A stretch of DNA of 62,482 nucleotides, from NCBI GenBank assembly GCA_030424645.1, contig JAUHWP010000005.1:1-62482 (forward strand), in the 5' to 3' direction. Below the pieces are notes generated by a model. That model did no database searches. It had not been told where the DNA came from and worked only from the letters and a program-made list of their open reading frames with translations. Positions 18,076 through 26,700 of the stretch are shown in pieces. Origin of the DNA: Alphaproteobacteria bacterium (GTDB taxonomy: Bacteria > Pseudomonadota > Alphaproteobacteria > Rhodobacterales > Rhodobacteraceae). Every line of letters begins with the position of its first letter. The stretch's first letter is position 1. The translations under genes were made by a program, and so were the position numbers.

Positions 18076-18756
18076 TCAGGTTTCCGGCAAGGCGCAACCG
18101 CGCGCCTTCAGCGCGGCATCCACCCATGTCCGGTCGTTGGTTCCTTCGGCAATGGCCTTCATCTGGCGCAGCTCGGCGTCCTGCTTTGCCTGGGTTTTTT
18201 CCAGCGCCTCCTCGGCGTCGGCCAATGGCACGCAAAGCACACCATCCGCGTCACCCAGAATGATGTCACCGGGTTCGACAACCATTCCATCCAGGCTGAT
18301 CAGGACGTTGATCTCGCCCGGGCCGTCCTTGTAGGGGCCGCGATGGGTCACGCCTGCGGCAAACGTCGGCAGATTGGTTTCAACGAAAGCGTCGACATCG
18401 CGGATGGCACCATTCAGCACGAACCCCGCCACGCCCTTCTTGACCGCATAGGCCAGCATCAGCTCGCCCATCAGCGCGTTGGTCAGATCGCCACCGGCGT
18501 CGACGACGATCACGTCACCCGGCACGGCCATGTCGATGGCCTTGTGCAGCATCAGGTTATCCCCCGGCCGCGCCTTTACCGTCAGCGCCACACCCGCCAT
18601 CGTGCCCGATGCGTGCATCGGACGCAGGGTGGGCCCCGCCGCCGTCATGCGCGACATCGAGTCCGAAACATTGGCCACGGGCAGTTTGGCGAAGGCGTCG
18701 ACAAGCGCTTTTGCGGCAACCTTGCGACGATTGAAAACTCGAAATCCAATGGACAT
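18076..18756 (-). CDS. RraA-like protein (HMG/CHA-aldolase family)
   Basis: This 226-residue protein carries the family motifs PGDVIVVDAGGDLTNALMGE, VLNGAIRDVDAF (the Arg-Asp pair used for metal and pyruvate-enolate binding) and GDIILGDADGVLCVP. The family includes class II HMG/CHA aldolases, oxaloacetate decarboxylases and the RNase E inhibitor RraA. The full Gly-x20-Arg-Asp motif fits an aldolase or decarboxylase. Its start overlaps the dehydrogenase stop by one base (TAATG), so the two are co-translated and probably act on the same acid. Confidence 0.87.
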   Translation of the reverse strand: MSIGFRVFNRRKVAAKALVDAFAKLPVANVSDSMSRMTAAGPTLRPMHASGTMAGVALTVKARPGDNLMLHKAIDMAVPGDVIVVDAGGDLTNALMGELMLAYAVKKGVAGFVLNGAIRDVDAFVETNLPTFAAGVTHRGPYKDGPGEINVLISLDGMVVEPGDIILGDADGVLCVPLADAEEALEKTQAKQDAELRQMKAIAEGTNDRTWVDAALKARGCALPET

Positions 18757-19769
18757 TACAGCACCTCGGTTACGGGAAGGGGTTTTGCGACCTTCGCAAG
18801 CAGGTCGCGGTTTATGATCCGCTCTTTCGCGATCGGCTCGCCATTCAGGACCTGCGATATCCCGCGCACCGCATCGCGACCGACGCGCGCGCTGGCCTGG
18901 CGGGTCACACCGCCGATATGCGGGGTCAGGACGATCCGGGGCTCGTTGAAGAAAGGATGGTCCGGGGCAGGGGGTTCCACGGCAAACGTATCCAGACCGG
19001 CACCAGTCAGATGACCCGATTGCACCGCCTCAAGCAGCGCAGCCTCGTCAATCAGCCCGCCGCGTGCGGTGTTGACGACATAAGATCCTTTGGGCATCCG
19101 CGCGATATTTTCCTTGTTCAGAACCTCGCGGGTCTGATCGTTCAGCGGACAGTGCAGGCTCAGCACATGTGACTGCTCCATCAACTCTTCGACCGTGTCA
19201 CAACGGGTGGCCCCGATACGCTCAAACGCCTCGTCCGGCGCAAACGGATCGAAACCGGCCAGCGTCATGCCCAGCCCGCTGGCCATCCGCCCGGTGGCCT
19301 GTGCGATCGCACCCATGCCCATCAGCCCGAATGTCGACCCGGACAGTTCATGCCCTGCAAAGCCCGGTTTTTCCCAGCGCCCGGCGCGCAGACCGGCATC
19401 CAGCGGCAAGATCCGTTTCACCGTCGCAAGCATCAGCGCAATGGCGTGTTCCGCAACCGAAACGGCATTGGCGCCCGTCGCCACCAGAACCGGAATTCCG
19501 CGCGCCGCCGCGGCAGCCAGGTCGATATTGTCGACACCCACGCCGTGTTTGGAAATCACCTTCAACTGCGGGGCAGAGGCGATGACATTCTCATCAAGCC
19601 GACCCATGCGGGACACAACCGCCACCGCGCCGGTGGATTCAAGATATTCGGAAATAACCTTGCTGTCGGCATAGGGCGGTGTGTGAACCGTTTCAAAGCC
19701 GTGGTCGGCCGCCAGCTGTGCCGCAGTCGGGTCAAGATCGGGGCCGGTTACAAGGATGGTTTTCGTCAT
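18756..19769 (-). CDS. D-2-hydroxyacid dehydrogenase
   Basis: This 337-residue NAD(P)-dependent dehydrogenase has the Rossmann motif GLMGMGAIAQATGRMASGLG and the catalytic triad Arg (NTARGGLIDE), Glu (FAVEPPAPDHPF) and His (LTPHIGG). The chosen ATG at 19769 gives MTKTILVTGPDLDPTAAQLA, with AGGAG upstream; a longer frame extends into the AT-rich control region. It is the first gene of the operon that continues with RraA-like and TctCBA genes. The substrate is not readable; phosphoglycerate-dehydrogenase-like enzymes include oxidases of several 2-hydroxyacids. Confidence 0.9.
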   Translation of the reverse strand: MTKTILVTGPDLDPTAAQLAADHGFETVHTPPYADSKVISEYLESTGAVAVVSRMGRLDENVIASAPQLKVISKHGVGVDNIDLAAAAARGIPVLVATGANAVSVAEHAIALMLATVKRILPLDAGLRAGRWEKPGFAGHELSGSTFGLMGMGAIAQATGRMASGLGMTLAGFDPFAPDEAFERIGATRCDTVEELMEQSHVLSLHCPLNDQTREVLNKENIARMPKGSYVVNTARGGLIDEAALLEAVQSGHLTGAGLDTFAVEPPAPDHPFFNEPRIVLTPHIGGVTRQASARVGRDAVRGISQVLNGEPIAKERIINRDLLAKVAKPLPVTEVL

Positions 19770-19953
19770 CGCACAAATCTCCTGCCACCTTGCGACAGCA
19801 AAGTGAGTATTCAGTCGGGTTGTCAGTGGTGTCCGCGCTTGCCCTCCAGCAGTCCGCGGAAATCTCCTCCGGTCCAATCTGCATAAACAATAGAAAGGCT
19901 TCACAAAAGCGCGAAATTCTGGTTATTATATGAAGCAAAACTGAATATATGCC
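19770..19953. promoter_or_regulatory. Divergent control region of the hydroxyacid operon and its LysR gene
   Basis: The 184-bp gap is AT-rich near the LysR start (TTATTATATGAAGCAAAACTGAATATATG) and holds the back-to-back promoters. The layout is the classical LysR arrangement with the regulator transcribed away from its target. No exact operator could be defined. Confidence 0.5.
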
Positions 19954-20853
19954 ATGGACACCAGACAACTTAAAACGCTCGTCGCCATTTCTTCACATGG
20001 CACCTTCGCGAATGCCGCCGAGGTTGTCGGCCTGACACCTTCAGCGGTAAGCCAACAGGTATACGCCCTTGAACAAGAGCTGGGCACAACCCTGTTCGAT
20101 CGCAGTTCGCGCCCCCCCAAGCTGACGGCACATGGCACGCAAGTGCTTGAAGTCGCGAAGAATATGCTGCGTCTGGAAGAGGATGCAAAAGCCAGCCTGC
20201 GTGGCGACCGGATCGCGGGCACCCTGATGCTGGGATCGGTGCGGTCAAGTGCGCTGAACCTGCTGCCCCGGGCCCTTGTCCAGATGCGGACCCGATATCC
20301 CTTGCTCAAGACCAGCCTGCGCATTTCGCTGTCGTCGACCCTGATCACCGATGTTGCCGCGGGTCGGCTTGACGCGGCGGTGGTGGCGGAACATGTCGGC
20401 GTTCCAAACGCCCTGCGGTGGAGCCCGTTCCTGCGTGAACCGCTTTGGTTGATTGCACCCGGCAATACCGAATCGCGCGACCTGATCCATCTTCTGAACA
20501 CGAAACCCTATGTGCGCTTTCAAAGCGCGGTGCCGCTTGCGAACCTGATAGACACCGAAATTTCCCGCCTGGGTGTGGTGACGCAGGACATTGCCGAGAT
20601 CGACACGATCGGCGCCATCGTCACCTGTGTCCGGCAGGGGCTTGGGATTTCCGTCGTCCCGCAGGTTGCGCTGTCCGAAACTGACGATACCGATATCGTC
20701 CGGCTGCCCTTCGGCTCTCCGCAGATTACGCGGCAGATCGGCCTGGTCGAGCGCACCGTCTCGCCGCGCGGAGAAATCATCGCCCGCCTTCATGCGGTGC
20801 TGGCCGATCTGTGCGGCGCCCACGGGGTGCACCGCAACGACCGAAGCGTTTAG
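19954..20853 (+). CDS. LysR-family transcriptional regulator
   Basis: This 299-residue protein has an N-terminal winged helix (MDTRQLKTLVAISSHGTFAN, then LTPSAVSQQVYALEQELGTT) and an effector-binding domain. It is divergent from the D-2-hydroxyacid dehydrogenase/RraA/TctCBA operon and is the probable controller of it. No clear Shine-Dalgarno is visible before the ATG. Confidence 0.92.
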   Translation: MDTRQLKTLVAISSHGTFANAAEVVGLTPSAVSQQVYALEQELGTTLFDRSSRPPKLTAHGTQVLEVAKNMLRLEEDAKASLRGDRIAGTLMLGSVRSSALNLLPRALVQMRTRYPLLKTSLRISLSSTLITDVAAGRLDAAVVAEHVGVPNALRWSPFLREPLWLIAPGNTESRDLIHLLNTKPYVRFQSAVPLANLIDTEISRLGVVTQDIAEIDTIGAIVTCVRQGLGISVVPQVALSETDDTDIVRLPFGSPQITRQIGLVERTVSPRGEIIARLHAVLADLCGAHGVHRNDRSV

Positions 20854-21025
20854 ACAATCAAGGCCTTCGCAAGCCACGCGCGCGTTGGCGCATGAAACAC
20901 CAAACGCATTGTGAGCAACGCTATCCCATTCCCACAAATCCTTCACCATCCCGGAAAAATCGTGCAGATTACGCCGGGCAATGGCGGCGCGTTCGTTTCA
21001 GGCGCCATCACGAACCGGAGTTTGC

Positions 21026-21967
21026 ATGATCGACATTCAAAATTTCAACTTCGGCGCGCGCGATGCTGTTCTGGAAATCCTGCGGACCCCAAAAGACGCC
21101 GTGCTGGCGATTATCGCAGGCGTTGAAGGTCCGTCCTATCGCCCGGTCGGCGCGACGATGGCGATCTTCTCAGAGACACGCCGCGCAGGTTCCTTGTCGT
21201 CGGGCTGCATAGAATCCGACATTTCGCTGCACGCCATGGACGCGCTGAAGACCAACGCGACCCGGCTTTTACGCTATGGGGTTGGCTCGCCGTTCATGGA
21301 CATTCAGCTTCCTTGCGGTGGTGGTCTCGACATTCTTTTGCTGCCGCGGCCTGATCGCGGGGCGTTGGACGCACTTGCAAAGAACCGTGCCGCGCGGGTG
21401 CCAAGCACGCTGGTCATAGACAGTGAAACCGGTGCAATGCGTGTCACCGAGGAGGGGGAAACAAGTTGGGACGGGCGAATACTGCGCGTGCGTTTCGAAC
21501 CCGAGATCCGTTTTCTGGTTTTCGGCAAAGGCCCCGAGTCGAGCAATTTTGCGGCCCTGACACATTCCGTAGCTTTCCCAACGGTGCTGTTTTCCCCCGA
21601 CCCCGAGACCCTGGACCCCATCCGGCAGATCGGGTGCGAGACAAGGGAACTTCTGGGCCAGTCCTTTCCCGACAATCTGGAGGTGGACGGCCGGACCGCC
21701 ATCGTTCTGTTCTTCCACGACCACGACTGGGAACCCCCTTTGCTCGCAAGGGCGCTTGATACGCCGGCCTTCTATATCGGGGCGCAAGGCAGCCAGAGGG
21801 CCCGAGATGCGCGGCATCTGCATATGGAGGCATTGGGCGTGAGCCGCGAAGCCATTTCCCGGCTGCACGGCCCCGTCGGATCAATTCCATCTGCGCGCGA
21901 CGCGCGAACGCTTGCGGTCTCTGTCCTGGCCGAGATTTTGGCCGAAGCGATGCAAGCTCAGGGGTAA
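21026..21967 (+). CDS. XdhC/CoxI-family protein
   Basis: This 313-residue protein has the N-terminal XdhC/CoxI domain (AVLAIIAGVEGPSYRPVGATMA, then GSLSSGCIESDIS with the conserved Cys) and a C-terminal Rossmann-like domain (YIGAQGSQRARDARHLHMEA). XdhC proteins protect or sulfurate the molybdenum cofactor for xanthine dehydrogenase or related hydroxylases. No molybdenum hydroxylase subunits are adjacent, so the partner is elsewhere; xanthine dehydrogenase feeding the urate pathway at 5-11 kb is possible. The ATG at 21026 has CCGGAG upstream. Confidence 0.85.
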   Translation: MIDIQNFNFGARDAVLEILRTPKDAVLAIIAGVEGPSYRPVGATMAIFSETRRAGSLSSGCIESDISLHAMDALKTNATRLLRYGVGSPFMDIQLPCGGGLDILLLPRPDRGALDALAKNRAARVPSTLVIDSETGAMRVTEEGETSWDGRILRVRFEPEIRFLVFGKGPESSNFAALTHSVAFPTVLFSPDPETLDPIRQIGCETRELLGQSFPDNLEVDGRTAIVLFFHDHDWEPPLLARALDTPAFYIGAQGSQRARDARHLHMEALGVSREAISRLHGPVGSIPSARDARTLAVSVLAEILAEAMQAQG

Positions 21968-22281
21968 AACCGCCGGAGTTCCTGTTGCCGCAGATCACGC
22001 TTCTCTCATGCAAATCGCGCTGGGTGTGGGCCATGTTCGTTCTCCTTTCTTTTCAGCAGGATAGGGGATGTGTCGCGACCCAGTTTAGAATGTGCCCCCG
22101 TAAGGCGAGCAAAGGCGCATAACAGGAATTATGTTAACCTACTCCAAACCTCACCAAACGACGACGGTGTGTTTTCCGGCGTGCTGGCAGGGTCTGGTCT
22201 GCATTGGTATTGTCAGGCAAAACGTCTTAGGTTGAGGGTCGTGGAACCGCTGGGGGCAAGGTTAGTCAAGGAAAACGGGGC
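21968..22281. other. 314-bp gap with a possible IS-end remnant
   Basis: No complete gene lies here. On the minus strand an ATG at 22034 with GGAGA 6 nt upstream opens MAHTQRDLHERSVI and then continues into antisense sequence of the XdhC gene, which looks like the 5' scrap of a transferred gene. Just upstream on that strand is GGGGGCACATTCTAAACTGG, similar in style to an IS terminus. The part nearest 22281 should carry the hydrolase promoter. Confidence 0.35.
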
Positions 22282-23100
22282 ATGAGCATATTTCAGATCG
22301 GGATCGTTATCATAATCGCCTTGCTTGGTGCCGTTATCGGTGGCGTGGCGGTCTTTCAGAACACGGCGATCTACAGGTTTACGCCCGAACCCGGCACACC
22401 CGAAGATTACGGGCTGCCCGGCATGAAAGAGGTGACGTTTGCCAATGAGGACGGCGCGCAGCTCAGGGCGTGGATCGCCATGCCGGACGGCGATGCGCCG
22501 ATGGTGATCAGTTTCTATGGAAACTTCACGCAGTTCGGCCCCTCGGTTCAGCACCTGACGCCGCTGATGCAGTTGGGTTATGGCGTGGCGATGATGGAAT
22601 ATCGCGGTTCGGATGGCTCCGCCGGGTCAGTGGGCGAAGCAGGTTTCGCACAGGATGCCCGTGCGTTTTATGACCAGTTGGACAGGCTTGCGGGCGTGCC
22701 GATCCCGGCAGAGCGTCGCATCCTTCACGGGTTCAGCCTGGGCAGCAGCATCGCGACCCATCTGGCGGCCACCCGCGATGCGGCGGCGCTGGTGTTGGAA
22801 AGCAGTTTCGACAGCCTGTGCCGGTTCCAGACGCGCAGGCTGCGCGGCGTGCCCATGTGCCGCCTGATGTGGCGCGAACGTCATGATGTGCGCGACCGGA
22901 TCGTCGATGTGGACATGTCGATCCTGATCGCCCATGGCGCGCAAGACACCGCCATCCCCTTGCCCTGGGCGCAGGCCCTGTTTGACGCGGCCCCCGATCC
23001 GAAAACCTTCAAGGTCTATGATAAGGGGACGCATACCAGCTTGTTCGATCTCGGGCTGGCCGAGGATATCACCCGGTTCTACGACGCGCTCCCGGACTGA
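22282..23100 (+). CDS. Alpha/beta hydrolase, membrane-anchored
   Basis: The 272-residue protein begins with a single hydrophobic helix (FQIGIVIIIALLGAVIGGVA) that should anchor it in the inner membrane with the catalytic domain outside. The nucleophile elbow GFSLGSSIATHLAA gives the catalytic Ser; the Asp lies in AHGAQDTAIPLPWAQAL and the His in DKGTHTSLFD. It resembles the BEM46/FrsA-like hydrolases. It is convergent with the phosphopantetheinyl transferase gene and overlaps its end by 22 bp. A role in the adjacent NRPS pathway is possible but not shown. Confidence 0.87.
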   Translation: MSIFQIGIVIIIALLGAVIGGVAVFQNTAIYRFTPEPGTPEDYGLPGMKEVTFANEDGAQLRAWIAMPDGDAPMVISFYGNFTQFGPSVQHLTPLMQLGYGVAMMEYRGSDGSAGSVGEAGFAQDARAFYDQLDRLAGVPIPAERRILHGFSLGSSIATHLAATRDAAALVLESSFDSLCRFQTRRLRGVPMCRLMWRERHDVRDRIVDVDMSILIAHGAQDTAIPLPWAQALFDAAPDPKTFKVYDKGTHTSLFDLGLAEDITRFYDALPD

Positions 23101-23780
23101 GCGACATCCGCGGGATAGCACACGCAGCAGACCGCACCGGGGTCGGGCAGCGAGGTAAAGACCAGTCGGCTTGCCGGATCAGATGGCTGGTCAAACCGCA
23201 CGGGCCAGCCGTCATTCAGGCCAAGCGAAATGCTGTGCGGGGGCAGCGACATCCCCTCGCCCGTCAGTTTCATTCGTGCCTCTTTCGCCGTCCAGAACGC
23301 AAAGAAACGCTGCGCCCGGTGGGGATCGCCAGGGACTGACAGAGCGCGCTGTTCATCGGGGGTCATGCAGGCCTCGGCCAGCCCGGCGATGTTCAACTTC
23401 CGGTCAATATGTTCGACATCGACCCCGACCTGCCCGGTTTGCGACACGGCGATCACCAGCAGATCGCCGCTATGGGACAGGTTGAAGGCGGGACCGCCCC
23501 CGGCCAGCTGCGGCTTGCCCTGCGGACCATAGTCAAACGCCAGTCCCTGCGCGTCTTGGGCGCAGAGCCTGGCCAGCAGGCGACGCAGCAACCCACGGGC
23601 ACGCACGTAACGCGCCCGATCCCTGTCAAAGCGAAACCGGTTGGCCCGGACCGCCTCGTCCTCCGACAAGAGCGACCACGCCTCGTTAAGCGCCATGTCG
23701 CGATCATCGCCAATTCCAAAGGCGTGAACGGTGAGGTGGGATGGCAGCGCAGAGGTCACGGCAGTGGGGCCTGACTGCAT
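23079..23780 (-). CDS. Sfp-type 4'-phosphopantetheinyl transferase
   Basis: The enzyme transfers phosphopantetheine from CoA to the carrier domains of the upstream megasynthase. Signature motifs are visible: FNLSHSGDLLVIAVS, VGVDVEHIDRK and FFAFWTAKEARMKLTGEG, with the acidic residues that bind Mg2+. About 233 residues is normal for the Sfp class. The ATG at 23780 lies 10 bp after the NRPS-PKS stop; a GTG at 23789 overlaps even more closely. It is therefore almost certainly co-transcribed and dedicated to activation of the three carrier proteins in the synthase. Confidence 0.92.
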   Translation of the reverse strand: MQSGPTAVTSALPSHLTVHAFGIGDDRDMALNEAWSLLSEDEAVRANRFRFDRDRARYVRARGLLRRLLARLCAQDAQGLAFDYGPQGKPQLAGGGPAFNLSHSGDLLVIAVSQTGQVGVDVEHIDRKLNIAGLAEACMTPDEQRALSVPGDPHRAQRFFAFWTAKEARMKLTGEGMSLPPHSISLGLNDGWPVRFDQPSDPASRLVFTSLPDPGAVCCVCYPADVAQSGSAS

Positions 23781-23790
23781 CCTGCCCACC

Positions 23791-26700
23791 CTAATCCGCG
23801 TCCGATCCGCCCAGCCGGATTTCCTGTTCCATCATATCTGCCAACTGCCGGGCCGCGTCACCTTTCAGGATCTCCAGATGGTTCGCAGGATGGCTGGCCA
23901 GACGCAGTTTCCCGTTCACCAGCCTGGACCAGCCGAACCCCGGATCGGTTTGCCGCGCGACGGTGGCTGCAAACCCGTCGGCTTCGGTGATCACCAGCCA
24001 GGCGTCGTCGTCATAGGGCGTCGGATTATACCGGGCACTGGCGTCGACCCAGCGTTGGCTGAGCACCTCAAGCCGGAACGCATCGGGGTTCACCTTGTTG
24101 ACCAGCCGCACCACCTTGTCGGACATCAGCTTGCTGCGCAGCCGCGCCATAAGCCGGGTGCCGAACCCGCGTGCCCCCTGCGTGCGCAGAAGCTCCTGCT
24201 CCATTCTGAACCGTTCCTTGAAGGGAACGCTCAGGTCAACATGGAAGCCCGGCGCCTCGACGTCGATGATGCCAAGAAAGCCAACCTCGTCACCCTGCGC
24301 GCGCAGTTGCTTTGCGATCTCATACGCGACAAAGCCACCGCCGGAATAGCCTGCCAGAAGATAGGGGCCTTCGGGCTGGTGGCGCTTGATGTTGCGGATG
24401 TGATCGGCGGCCATCTCCTCGATGCTGTCATGCATCCTGTGGCCCATCACCCCGCGTGTCTGCAGGCCGATCAGGGGGCGGATTTCGCCAACGATCTGGC
24501 CCAGTTCAAACAGGTTGTTCACATTGCCGCCGACGCCTCCGGCGATGAAGATCGGAAGCCGCCCGTTGCCCGGCCCGGCATGGATCACCGCCGTGGTGTC
24601 CCAGGGATCGTCTTCGAATTCGCCCGCTTTCAGGACAGGGGCATCGGCCGATGTCACCTGCGTCGCCAGCTTGCGAATGGTCGGATAGGCCAGCAGCGTC
24701 GCAATCGGCAGGTCGACGCCGAATTCACGTTTCACCCGCGCGAACAGCTTAACCGCCATTAGGGAATGACCGCCAAGCGCGAAATAATCATCGTCGATGC
24801 CGATGTCATTCGATCCCAGAAGCTGCGTCCAGATCTTGTGCAGCTTCACCTCTTCCGGGGTTTGCGGGGTGCTGTCGCGCGGCTGATCGGCTGCGACATC
24901 GCCCTGCGACATCCCGGCCAGTGCGGTGCGGTCGGTCTTGCCGTTGGGGTTCAGCGGCATCGCCTCAAGGACCTGAATGCGCGCAGGCACCATGTAATCC
25001 GGCAGGGCCGTTGCCAAAGCGTTACGCAAGACCTGCGCATCAAGCTGTTGATTGTCCACCGCCGTCACATAGGCCAGAAGCAGGGTATCCCCACCCCCAT
25101 CCAGCGTGGTTGTCGCGACCGCTTCCGAGACACCGGGCTGGGCGGCAAGGGCCACTTCGACCTCGCCCAGCTCGACCCGTGATCCACGAATTTTGACCTG
25201 ATGGTCGGACCGCCCGTGATACATCAGGCGGCCATCCGGCAGGCAGCTGACCAAGTCACCCGTCGCGAAATAACGGGCATCCGGGTCATCCATGAACGGA
25301 TCCTTCAGGAACCGCTCGGCGGTCAGGTCGGGGCGATGCAGATAGCCTGCGGCCAGCACATCGCCACCGACATAAAGCTCGCCCACCGTGCCGGTGGGCA
25401 CCGGCTGCCCGGCCCCGTCAAGGATGTAAAGGCGCGCATTGTCAATCGGAGTGCCAATCGGGATCTCGTCGGTATCGGGGTCGCGCACCACCTCGCAGGT
25501 GACATCGGCGGCAACCTCGGACGATCCGTAAAGATTCACCAGCGTCACGTCCGGCGCCAGGGCCTGCACCTGTCGCGCAAGGCTGGCTGGCAGACGCTCG
25601 CCCGAACAGAACAGAAGCTTCAGCGACGGCACGGTTTCCTGCAAATCGGTCTGGGTCTCGGCCAGCGCTTTCAAAAGCGAGGGCACGACCAGAAGCCGCG
25701 TGACCTTGTGATCTGCCAGCGTGGTCAGGAACTTCGCGGGATCGCGGACCGTGTCGACCGGGATGATGACCTGCGGCACACCGGCCAGAAGCGGGCCAAA
25801 AATCTCCCACACGCTGTCGACGAACGAGATTGCGGTCTTCTGGCACATCACTTCACCCTGTTCGAAGGGGAAGGTGTTCCACATCCAGACGAAGCGGTTG
25901 ATCGTTGCCCGATGGGTGCCCATCACCCCCTTCGGATTGCCCGTCGAACCTGAGGTATAGCAGATATAGGCCGGTGACAGCGGGTCGATCTCGACCTGGG
26001 GCAAATCGGCAGCGGTGGTGTCAACATCCGCGGCCACATCTTCGACGATGAAGGCATCCGACAAGGCAAGCCGCGCGGCCAGATCCCGATTGGTGACGAC
26101 AAGCCGGGCCTGTGAATCTTCGACGATATACTGGATGCGCGCGACAGGGTTTGCCGGGTCCAGCGGCAGATAGGCCGCGCCCAGACGCATGGCCGCCAGC
26201 ATGGATGCGACCATGTCGGCCGACCGTTCAAGACACACGCCCACAACATCACCGACACCGACACCCGACCGGGCAAGTTCACCCGCGATCTGAACCGATC
26301 TTCGATCCAGTTCCCGGTAGCTGATCGTCGCACCGTTTTCGAATAGCGCCGGGGCATCTGCCGCCTTTTCCATCTGCTCGATAAAAAGACGCCCAAGATT
26401 GGCTGTTGCCGGATACTCCGTCACTTTTCCCCGCCACTGGGTAAGTAACATCGACCTCTGTCCCTCTGAAATAAGCGGCAGTTCTTTGACCGGAGTGACC
26501 GGGTTTTCTGCAATCGCCGCTAAGAACTCGTTAAACTGACTGTTATGCCTTTCAATTGTCGCGAGGTTAAACAAACCGGTATTGAAGGTCCATTCCGCTG
26601 TTATGGATTGGCGGTTATCCGTCACATTCAGGAAGATTTCGAATTGCTCGAACACCCTTGGGTTGGAAATGAACGCGGTCTTTGCACCCCCGAATTGCAT

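Noticed and set aside
19970-20501. Arg-rich minus-strand frames opposite the LysR gene
   Set aside because: The plus strand has a complete helix-turn-helix and effector domain; the other frames are shadows.
20911-21126. Small 71-codon frame upstream of xdhC (SNAIPFPQILHHPGKIVQIT)
   Set aside because: It overlaps the start of xdhC in another frame, has no good ribosome binding site and resembles nothing; kept only as a note.
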